In this document: positions 51,601 through 58,648 of the stretch, piece by piece
Layout: each line of letters starts with the position of its first letter
Numbering within the stretch: the stretch's first letter is position 1
Source: Halomonas sp. UBA3074
GTDB lineage: Bacteria; Pseudomonadota; Gammaproteobacteria; Pseudomonadales; Halomonadaceae
Assembly: GCF_002366715.1 (NCBI RefSeq)
Contig: NZ_DFBS01000033.1
Span: 85,325-149,324, forward strand
Direction of reading: 5' to 3'
DNA length: 64,000 bases
Translations under genes and position numbers: made by a program
The notes under the pieces: generated by a model
Databases searched by the model: none
What the model was told of the DNA's origin: nothing
What the model saw: the letters and a program-made list of their open reading frames with translations, nothing else

Positions 51601-52551
51601 TTAATCGCCACGCTTCACGCCTGGCAGGACGCAGAGCATTTCATAAAGCAGCGTGGCGCCCATTAACGCCGTGTTGCCGCTGGGGTCATAGGGGGGCGAG
51701 ACTTCAACCAAGTCACCGCCGACGATGTTCAACCCCGCCGCGCCGCGAACAATCTCAAGCCCTTGGGCAGAGGTCAGGCCGCCCATTTCCACCGTGCCGG
51801 TGCCGGGCGCGACCGAGGGGTCCAGTCCATCGATATCGAAACTGATATACACTGGGATATCGCCCATCTTTTCGCGCACTTCAGCCATCAGCGGTGTCAG
51901 CGAGTGATGCCAGCACTCCTCAGCCTGCACCACACGGAAGCCCTGCTCGCGACACCAGTCGAAATCCTCAGGGGCGTAACCGGTCCCGCGCAGACCGATT
52001 TGCACGACTTTGTTGTGGGCCAGCAGCCCCTCCTCCTGGGCACGACGAAACGGCGTCCCGTGGGCAATCGGCTCGCCAAACATATGCTCGTTCACATCGG
52101 CGTGGGCATCGATATGAATCAGCCCCACCGGGCCGTGCTTTTTGGCCATCGCGCGCAGAATCGGTAGCGTCAGCGTGTGCTCGCCGCCTAGCGTCAGCGG
52201 AATACAGTCATGCTTTAACACGTCGTCGTAAAAGGCCGTGATGATGTCGACGCTTTTGGGCAGGTGGAACGTATTAATAGGTACGTCGCCGATATCGGCT
52301 ACCTGGAGGCTTTCAAACGGTGCGGCGCCGGTGGCCATGTTGTAGGGGCGAAGCATGCGCGACTCATCGCGAATTTGCCGCGGCCCAAGGCGCGTGCCAG
52401 GGCGGTTCGAAGTACCGATATCCATGGGGATACCAATAAAGGCGGCATCCAGCCCTTGGGCGTTCTCTTGCGTCGGCAGGCGCATCATGGTGGCGGGGCC
52501 TGCAAAGCGCGGCATGGTGTTGCCGCCCAGCGGCTGATTAAACTCTGACAT
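51601..52551 (-). CDS. gbuA: Guanidinobutyrase
   Basis: 316 aa from the ATG at 52551 (GGAG 7-9 bp upstream); the frame is open further to 52713 but runs through the promoter. Ureohydrolase Mn-binding motifs are complete: GGEHTLTLP, HIDAHADVNEH and SFDIDGLDPSVAPGTGT. It tracks Pseudomonas GbuA from QPLGGNTMPRFAGPATMMRLP through GTRLGPRQIR and YNMATGAAPF to the C-terminal LVEVSPPYD...LCVLPG, so 4-guanidinobutyrate (to GABA plus urea) fits better than agmatine. First gene of the operon behind the sigma-54 promoter. Confidence 0.93.
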   Translation of the reverse strand: MSEFNQPLGGNTMPRFAGPATMMRLPTQENAQGLDAAFIGIPMDIGTSNRPGTRLGPRQIRDESRMLRPYNMATGAAPFESLQVADIGDVPINTFHLPKSVDIITAFYDDVLKHDCIPLTLGGEHTLTLPILRAMAKKHGPVGLIHIDAHADVNEHMFGEPIAHGTPFRRAQEEGLLAHNKVVQIGLRGTGYAPEDFDWCREQGFRVVQAEECWHHSLTPLMAEVREKMGDIPVYISFDIDGLDPSVAPGTGTVEMGGLTSAQGLEIVRGAAGLNIVGGDLVEVSPPYDPSGNTALMGATLLYEMLCVLPGVKRGD

Positions 52552-52647
52552 CGTTATCTCCTTGGATTTATTTTGGCGTTGAGGCACGGCTGATCCATGC
52601 TGCCTAGTTGAGTTCTTTGTCTTCTTGGTTTTTTTGTCCTCTAAGAC

Positions 52648-52666
52648 ATTGCACAGAACGTGCCAA
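52648..52666 (-). promoter_or_regulatory. Sigma-54 promoter of the gbuA operon
   Basis: On the minus strand TTGGCACG, four bases, then GTGCA: the invariant GG (plus-strand 52663-52664) and GC (52651-52652) are exactly 10 bp apart, matching the -24/-12 consensus. A transcription start near 52639 would leave an ~88-nt leader before gbuA. A sigma-54 activator is encoded divergently and its likely binding sites lie 40-110 bp upstream. Confidence 0.85.
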
Positions 52667-52706
52667 CCCTGCGCTAGCGATAAACCGGTAGGATTACGGG
52701 CAAAAC

Positions 52707-52773
52707 GATGCAAAAATGCATCAAAGAAGCACCTCGTCGATTCACAAATGAATCAATCATTCATTTGTGAATC
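52707..52773. promoter_or_regulatory. Three 16-bp palindromes, candidate upstream activating sites
   Basis: GATGCAAAAATGCATC (52707-52722) and GATTCACAAATGAATC (52739-52754) share the pattern GATnCAnAAATGnATC, 32 bp apart. A third, inverted copy with one mismatch is at 52758-52773. Copies 2 and 3 together make a 37-bp perfect inverted repeat (16-bp arms, 52738-52774). The position upstream of the sigma-54 promoter fits enhancer sites for the divergent PAS-AAA-Fis regulator. Confidence 0.75.
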
Positions 52774-52822
52774 GCCTAGGCAAGGCTGGCTGCCGTGAGA
52801 GGGATGGCGTGAGAGAGACACA

Positions 52823-54241
52823 ATGAGTGAAATAGACAAGCACGTACTGCAAACCATCGTAGAAACCGCCAACGACCACTTCTTTATCGTCAGTGGCGAT
52901 GGGCAGATCGTGGATGTCAGCCCAGGTGCCGAAGCGGTTTATGGAGTATCGCGTGAAGAGCTGCTTTCCAGCAGCGTTCAACAGCTACAGGCGGCTGGGG
53001 TATTAAAGCCCTCCATTACCATGGAAGTGATGCGCACTCGCCGGCCCGCGCAATTGATGCAAATCACCGGCACAGGCCGCCGCGTCATTGCAGAAGCTTA
53101 TCCGGTGTTCGTGAATGGCAAGCTGGAACGCATTATCAGTCGCTCGCGGGATTTAACCGACCTCCAGTTGCTGCAAGACGAATACGCGCTGCTCCAAAAA
53201 CGCTTTAGCGAACACCTAAAGCGCAGCCATGCCGCGCCGGATGCCGAAGAGCAGGCGTTAGATGACGCCCTGGATAACCTGCAGGTCAGAAGCCATGTGA
53301 TGCGGGAAATTGCCCTACTGCTCAAGCGAGTCGCCCCTTCAGACGCCAATGTGCTGATGTTGGGTGAGTCCGGCGTGGGCAAGACCCCTTTTGCCAAACA
53401 GCTACATCGCTGGAGCCAGCGCCATAACGGCCCTTTTATCGACGTCAATTGCGCGGCGATTCCTGAAAACCTGTTCGAGTCCGAAATGTTTGGCTATCAG
53501 CCCGGCGCGTTTAGCGGTGCGGCACGGCAAGGTAAAGCCGGGTTATTGGAGCAGGCTGAAGGGGGCACGCTGTTCCTTGATGAAATCGGCGAGCTGCCGC
53601 TGCTGATGCAAACCAAGCTGCTCAAAGTCATTCAGGATGGCAGCCTGACCCGCTTGGGCGATACGCGCTCGCGCCGGGTCGATTTCCGCTTAGTGGTGGC
53701 GACCAATCAGGACCTGGGCAAACAGGTGGAAGCCGGGCTATTTCGCTTGGATCTTTACTACCGTCTCAACGTGATCCCAGTCACCCTTCCGCCGCTCCGC
53801 GACCGCCGCGAGGATATCCCCGACTTGGTCGAGGCGTGCTTAAAACGGCTGAATCAGCGCTATGGACGGCAAAAAATTCTCGGCAATCAGGTGTGGTCGA
53901 CCCTCATGGGCAGCGACTGGCCGGGAAATGTTCGCGAGCTGGAAAACTGGCTGGAGCGGGCCTGGCTCTCAAGTTCCACCGATCAAATTGAAGCTCCTAC
54001 CGGTCAGGCCCAGGCCGAACAGCGCGCCGACAGCTTGCCGAGTGGCTCCCCCGCACCGCTGGTAGCGCCGCTTGCGCCGGAAGAGAACCTCAAACAGTAC
54101 CTCGAGCGCTTGGAGTGTGAAGCGCTGCAAGCGCTATGCCATACACTCCCCAGCACCTACGCCATCGCCGAACGGCTGGGCATCAGCCAATCCAGCGTGG
54201 TGCGCAGGCTGCAGCGCTACGGCATCAAAATCACCAAGTGA
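52823..54241 (+). CDS. Sigma-54-dependent transcriptional activator (PAS-AAA+-Fis)
   Basis: 472 aa. N-terminal PAS domain (residues ~5-110; DHFFIVSGDGQIVDVSPGAEAVYG), AAA+ domain with Walker A GESGVGKT (~179-186), Walker B GTLFLDEIGE and arginine finger region FRLDLYYRLNVIPVTLPPLRDRREDI, then a C-terminal Fis-type helix-turn-helix (YAIAERLGISQSSVVRRLQRYG). The sigma-54 contact loop reads GAFSGA instead of the canonical GAFTGA. It resembles RocR-type regulators of arginine or amino-acid catabolism and is divergent from gbuA, its probable target. Confidence 0.92.
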   Translation: MSEIDKHVLQTIVETANDHFFIVSGDGQIVDVSPGAEAVYGVSREELLSSSVQQLQAAGVLKPSITMEVMRTRRPAQLMQITGTGRRVIAEAYPVFVNGKLERIISRSRDLTDLQLLQDEYALLQKRFSEHLKRSHAAPDAEEQALDDALDNLQVRSHVMREIALLLKRVAPSDANVLMLGESGVGKTPFAKQLHRWSQRHNGPFIDVNCAAIPENLFESEMFGYQPGAFSGAARQGKAGLLEQAEGGTLFLDEIGELPLLMQTKLLKVIQDGSLTRLGDTRSRRVDFRLVVATNQDLGKQVEAGLFRLDLYYRLNVIPVTLPPLRDRREDIPDLVEACLKRLNQRYGRQKILGNQVWSTLMGSDWPGNVRELENWLERAWLSSSTDQIEAPTGQAQAEQRADSLPSGSPAPLVAPLAPEENLKQYLERLECEALQALCHTLPSTYAIAERLGISQSSVVRRLQRYGIKITK

Positions 54242-54264
54242 ATTTTTCGCTTGACACGCGTTTG

Positions 54265-54284
54265 TTATATAAGTGTCATACAAC
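54265..54284 (+). promoter_or_regulatory. Candidate operator with TGTCATACAAC core upstream of the Ugp-type ABC operon
   Basis: TTATATAAG followed by TGTCATACAAC, identical in its 11-bp core to 33517-33527 and one base from 30360-30370. A TTGACA -35-like hexamer lies just upstream (54251-54256), so the site would overlap the promoter. Supports co-regulation with the acid-sugar locus ~20 kb away. Confidence 0.55.
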
Positions 54285-54343
54285 GGCAACACCTTCAACA
54301 CAAGCTGACCTAATAACAACCAACAGCCGGTGATGTGTGTGCT

Positions 54344-55474
54344 ATGTCTAATCAATCGCGTATCCGCCTGGAACGCGTCACCAAACGTTGGGACGCGACC
54401 ACTGCTGTCAATGACATCTCCTTCGATGTCACGCCTGGGCAATTCGTCATTCTGCTGGGCCCTTCGGGCTGTGGAAAATCAACCACGCTGCGCATGATCG
54501 CAGGCTTGGAAGAAGCCAGCAGCGGACGTATTCATATCGGCGAGCGCGACGTCACGCGGCTGCCGCCCGGTGACCGTGGGCTGAGCATGGTGTTTCAGTC
54601 CTATGCCCTGTTTCCGCATTTAAGCGTTGCCGACAACATCGTCTTTGGCCTGCGCAGCCGCAAGGTGCCCAAAGCCGAACAGCGCGAACGGCTTGCCAGA
54701 GTCGCCGAATTGGTCGATCTCACCGATTACCTGGATCGCAAACCTGCCAAGCTTTCCGGTGGGCAGCGCCAGCGAGTAGCCCTGGCACGCTCGATTATCT
54801 CCGAACATCCCATTTGCCTGATGGACGAGCCACTCTCCAATCTGGATGCCCGACTGCGCAGCGACATGCGCCGGGAAATCAAAGCACTCCAAAGTCGCCT
54901 AAACATGACGGTGATTTACGTCACCCACGATCAGGTCGAAGCCATGAGCATGGGCGACCGCGTCATTCTGATGCAACACGGCAAAATCGTGCAGGACGGT
55001 ACGCCCGACGAGCTTTATAACCGCCCCGCCAGCGCCTTCGCCGCCAGCTTTATTGGTAGCCCAGCGATGAATTTGCTGCCGTTGGTGGCCGGTGAGACTG
55101 GCGCCGTCATCGAAGGTGAGCCGAGCACGCCGGTGGCCCCCATGGAGGCTGCCGGTGGCCACTTGGGCGTGCGCCCAGAAGATATTGAGCTACGGCCAGC
55201 GGCATCGCCAGGCGTACCCGCCACCGTAGTCAGTGAAGAGTACTTGGGGGCAGATACCATTGCCTACGTGGAGGTAGGCTTGCATACCCTGCGCGTTCGA
55301 CTAAGCGGCAAACCGCTATTGACTGGCCAGCCCTGCAGCCTCTTTTGGGCGTCCAAGAACATACACCTTTTCGATGCTAATGGCCTGCGGCGCGATGACA
55401 TACCACTAAGCGATTTCGCGCCGCCAATCCGCAGCATTCCTCGCCCACCGGCGGTGGGCTCTTTCCAACACTGA
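54344..55474 (+). CDS. ABC transporter ATP-binding protein (UgpC/MalK type)
   Basis: 376 aa from the ATG at 54344 (the ribosome site is weak; a GTG at 54335 is an alternative). Walker A GPSGCGKST (~residues 43-51), signature LSGGQRQRVALARSI, Walker B ICLMDEPLSNLDARL and switch His in TVIYVTHDQVEAM; a C-terminal OB/TOBE domain with LGVRPEDIEL. It powers a carbohydrate uptake system with the three genes that follow. Being first, ahead of its binding protein, is an uncommon order. Confidence 0.92.
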   Translation: MSNQSRIRLERVTKRWDATTAVNDISFDVTPGQFVILLGPSGCGKSTTLRMIAGLEEASSGRIHIGERDVTRLPPGDRGLSMVFQSYALFPHLSVADNIVFGLRSRKVPKAEQRERLARVAELVDLTDYLDRKPAKLSGGQRQRVALARSIISEHPICLMDEPLSNLDARLRSDMRREIKALQSRLNMTVIYVTHDQVEAMSMGDRVILMQHGKIVQDGTPDELYNRPASAFAASFIGSPAMNLLPLVAGETGAVIEGEPSTPVAPMEAAGGHLGVRPEDIELRPAASPGVPATVVSEEYLGADTIAYVEVGLHTLRVRLSGKPLLTGQPCSLFWASKNIHLFDANGLRRDDIPLSDFAPPIRSIPRPPAVGSFQH

Positions 55475-55519
55475 TCGCTTTTCAACCTTGATTCAGTCCT
55501 GATACTTGTGGAGTCTTTT

Positions 55520-56800
55520 ATGCGTGCGCGGATCCCTTTTGCGATGACGGCCCTGGCAGCGGGCTTATTAAGTGCCGCTCAGGTTAACGCTGATAGCGTC
55601 GATCTGACCATGTACTACCCGGTCTCGGTGGGCGGGGCGCTCACCGATGTGGTGGACAACCTAGTCATGGAGTTTGAAAGCGAACACCCCGATATCAACG
55701 TCGAAGCGATCTACGCCGGTAACTACGACGACACCCGCGTACGCGCCATGTCGGCCATGGAAGCCGGCGACACGTCGCAACTGTCGGTCATGTTTTCCAT
55801 CGATCTGTATGAGCTGATCGAACAAAACGCCATCGTGGCTTTCGATGACCTAATCGAAACCGACGAGGAGCGCGAATGGCTGGATAGCTTCTACCCCGGC
55901 CTGATGGAAAACGGCCAGTTGGATGGCAAAACCTACGGCATCCCCTTCCAGCGTTCCACCATCGTACTATTCTGGAATAAAGACGCTTTTGAAGCCGCTG
56001 GCCTAGATCCCGAAACACCGCCTGAAAACTGGGAAGAGATGGCCGAGATGGCCGCTACTGTTCGGGAAGCCTCCAACGGCGAACAGTGGGGCGTGATGGT
56101 GCCCTCTACCGGCTACCCCTACTGGATGTTCCAGGCCTTTGCGTTTCAGAACGGCCATCGCTTAATGAGCGAAGATGGCACCGAGGTCTACTTTGACGAC
56201 CCCGCCGCAGTGGAAGCGCTGGAGTACTGGGTATCGCTGGCTGACGAGCATAACGCCATGCCCGATGGCACCATTGAGTGGGGCACGCTGCGCCAGAACT
56301 TCCTAGAGCAGTCAACCGCCATGATGTGGCACACCACCGGCAACCTGACCGCCGTGCGCAGCGAAGCTGATTTTGACTTTGGCGTTGCCATGCTGCCGAT
56401 GAAAACCCAGCGCGGCAGCCCCACTGGCGGCGGCAATTTCTACATCTTTGAAGATGCCAGCGAAGACGAGCAGCGCGCGGCGATGACCTTCATTCGCTGG
56501 ATGACCGCGCCCGAGCGTGCCGCGGCCTGGTCGATCGAAACCGGCTATATGGGCGTTAGCCCCGCTGCCTACGAAACCGATGCACTGAAAAGCTATGTGG
56601 AAGAGTTCGCGCCTGCAGCCGTGGCCCGCGACCAGCTTGAGCACGGCACTGCCGAGCTTTCTACCTACCAAGGTGGCCGGGTGCGCCGCGCACTGGATAA
56701 CGCCGTACAAGCAGCCCTGACTGGCCAACTGACGCCAGAAGAAGCGCTAAGCCAAGCGCAGCAAGAAGCCGATAGCGTGCTGCGCCGCTACGCCCGTTAA
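55520..56800 (+). CDS. Sugar ABC transporter substrate-binding protein (UgpB-like)
   Basis: 426 aa from the ATG at 55520 (GGAG at good spacing), with a signal peptide ending near QVNADS. Extracellular solute-binding family 1: LTMYYPVSVGGALTDVVDNL, WNKDAFEAAGLDPETPPENWEEM, GGNFYIFEDASEDEQRAAMTFIRWM. This resembles glycerol-3-phosphate/oligosaccharide binding proteins. Ligand unknown. A hairpin between this gene and the permease genes would bias expression toward the binding protein. Confidence 0.9.
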   Translation: MRARIPFAMTALAAGLLSAAQVNADSVDLTMYYPVSVGGALTDVVDNLVMEFESEHPDINVEAIYAGNYDDTRVRAMSAMEAGDTSQLSVMFSIDLYELIEQNAIVAFDDLIETDEEREWLDSFYPGLMENGQLDGKTYGIPFQRSTIVLFWNKDAFEAAGLDPETPPENWEEMAEMAATVREASNGEQWGVMVPSTGYPYWMFQAFAFQNGHRLMSEDGTEVYFDDPAAVEALEYWVSLADEHNAMPDGTIEWGTLRQNFLEQSTAMMWHTTGNLTAVRSEADFDFGVAMLPMKTQRGSPTGGGNFYIFEDASEDEQRAAMTFIRWMTAPERAAAWSIETGYMGVSPAAYETDALKSYVEEFAPAAVARDQLEHGTAELSTYQGGRVRRALDNAVQAALTGQLTPEEALSQAQQEADSVLRRYAR

Positions 56801-56820
56801 TCGTTAGAATTTTACTGTTC

Positions 56821-56838
56821 GCCGGGGCTCGCCCCGGC
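56821..56838 (+). terminator. Hairpin after the binding-protein gene
   Basis: GCCGGGGC (56821-56828) and GCCCCGGC (56831-56838) are perfect arms followed by TTCTTTC. It lies 20 bp after the stop and 25 bp before the permease start: an intra-operon attenuator. Confidence 0.7.
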
Positions 56839-56862
56839 TTCTTTCACTTGCGGTGTGCCATC

Positions 56863-57747
56863 ATGTCTTTAACCGCCTACCATAAAATGCAGCTTTACGG
56901 CGCGCTACTGTTGTTACCGGCGGCGGTACTGCTGACGACTTTCGCTTACCTTCCGACCATCACGACGGTGATCAACAGCCTGTTTTTACCCGGCTTTCGC
57001 GGCGCCCCCACTGAATTTGTCGGGTTGGAAAACTATCAGGTATTGTTCGATGACCCGACGTTTTGGAAAGTAGCGCGCAACAACTTAATCTACGCCGTCG
57101 GGACGATCCCCACCTCTATCGCGCTGGCCTTATGCATGGCGCTATTCGTTAACGGCAAACTGCGCGGGCGCGGCGTTGTGCGCATGGCCTACTTTACGCC
57201 GACCATCCTGCCGATGATCGCCGCGGCCAATATCTGGATGTTTTTCTACGCACCGCAGATTGGCCTATTCAATCAACTGCTCGGTATCCTCGGGTTTTCC
57301 GGCGTCAATTGGCTCGGTGATCCCAGCGTTGCACTGGGCTCCGTGATTGCGATGTCGGTGTGGAAAGAGGCCGGCTTTTTTATGATCTTCTACTTGGCGG
57401 CGCTGCAAAGTATGCCACCCGAGCTAAAAGAGGCATCCGACCTTGAAGGTACCAGCCGCTGGAGTTTTTTTTGGCGGATCACCTTCCCACTATTGATGCC
57501 CACCACGCTGTTCGTGCTCATCAATGCTCTGATTAACGCGGTAAGGGTGGTGGACCACCTGTTCATTTTGACCAAAGGTGGCCCGAATAACGCCACCAAT
57601 CTGCTGCTCTACTACGTCTACGAGAACGCCTTTTCATTTTTTGACGGCACCACGGCCGCCACCATTACGGTGGTTATTCTGCTGGTACTCGCCGTCGTCG
57701 CCACGCTTAAGTTCACGATTCTAGATCGTAGGACGCACTACCAATGA
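56863..57747 (+). CDS. Sugar ABC transporter permease (UgpA/MalF type)
   Basis: 294 aa from the ATG at 56863. Six membrane segments; the EAA loop reads KEASDLEGTSRWSFFWRITFPLL (~residues 190-212). FLPGFRGAPTEFVGLENYQVL is the usual N-terminal periplasmic motif. Its stop overlaps the next permease start (ATGA). Confidence 0.9.
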   Translation: MSLTAYHKMQLYGALLLLPAAVLLTTFAYLPTITTVINSLFLPGFRGAPTEFVGLENYQVLFDDPTFWKVARNNLIYAVGTIPTSIALALCMALFVNGKLRGRGVVRMAYFTPTILPMIAAANIWMFFYAPQIGLFNQLLGILGFSGVNWLGDPSVALGSVIAMSVWKEAGFFMIFYLAALQSMPPELKEASDLEGTSRWSFFWRITFPLLMPTTLFVLINALINAVRVVDHLFILTKGGPNNATNLLLYYVYENAFSFFDGTTAATITVVILLVLAVVATLKFTILDRRTHYQ

Positions 57748-58586
57748 AGTCGATGACACCCTATGCCCCCCGCGCCCGTTTCGTCTCCATTCCATCACTG
57801 GAAACCGTGGCCGCGTGGCTGCTGGCGATTATTTGGATTTTTCCGCTGCTGTATGCCTTTTGGGCCGCCTTCCACCCCAGCGAGTTTATGGTGAATTTCG
57901 AACTTTTCGCCCCGCTGACGCTGGAGAACTTCGCCAACGCCTGGTCACAAGCGCCCTTTGCTCGCTACTACCTGAATACCTTCGCCCTGGTGACGGGGGT
58001 AGTGATCGGTCAGTTTGTGGTCTGCACCCTGGCGGCGTTTGCCTTTGCGCGCTTCCCGATTCCCGGCAAGAACGTTCTGTTTATGCTGGTGCTGATTCAG
58101 CTGTTTGTGTTCCCCGAAGTGCTGATTGTCGAGAACTACCGCATCGCCAGTGAGCTGGGGCTGATCAACACCATTACCGGGATTGGCCTGCCCTATGTAG
58201 CCAGCGCCCTGGGTATTTTTCTGCTTCGCCAAACCTTTAAAACCATTCCAAGGGAGCTGGAAGACGCCGCCCGCATCGAAGGCTGCAACTGGCTGGAAAT
58301 TTTGTGGAAGGTTTACGTACCGCTCGCCAAGCCCACCTACCTGGCTTATGGGCTGGTCTCGATTAGCCACCACTGGAACAACTTTATCTGGCCATTAGTG
58401 GTGACCAACTCGGTAGAGAGCCGCCCGCTCACGGTAGGGTTAGGGGTCTTTTCCGCGCCCGAAACCGGCGTTAACTGGGCGACCGTCAGTGCCGCCACCC
58501 TGCTCAGTATCGCCCCGCTGCTGGTCGCCTTTCTGCTGTTCCAACGCCAGTTCGTACAATCATTTTTACGGGCGGGGATTCGCTAG
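57744..58586 (+). CDS. Sugar ABC transporter permease (UgpE/MalG type)
   Basis: 280 aa with six membrane segments and EAA loop ELEDAARIEGCNWLEILWKVYVPLAKP (~residues 170-196). The C-terminus ends VQSFLRAGIR, close to the QKYFVKG-like end of MalG homologues. Completes the heterodimeric channel. The operon appears to end here; recQ follows 62 bp later with its own ribosome site. Confidence 0.9.
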   Translation: MKSMTPYAPRARFVSIPSLETVAAWLLAIIWIFPLLYAFWAAFHPSEFMVNFELFAPLTLENFANAWSQAPFARYYLNTFALVTGVVIGQFVVCTLAAFAFARFPIPGKNVLFMLVLIQLFVFPEVLIVENYRIASELGLINTITGIGLPYVASALGIFLLRQTFKTIPRELEDAARIEGCNWLEILWKVYVPLAKPTYLAYGLVSISHHWNNFIWPLVVTNSVESRPLTVGLGVFSAPETGVNWATVSAATLLSIAPLLVAFLLFQRQFVQSFLRAGIR

Positions 58587-58648
58587 GCCAACTCCCTTGA
58601 ATTTTCGTGCGACAATTCGCTCTCAAGCAAGAGACAAGGAGAGCATTG

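Noticed and set aside
54251..54284. Reading TGTCATACAAC as a plain sigma-70 -10 element
   Set aside because: Spacing to TTGACA is too long for a good promoter (about 20 bp to CATACA), and the motif is reversed relative to the gene at 30351.
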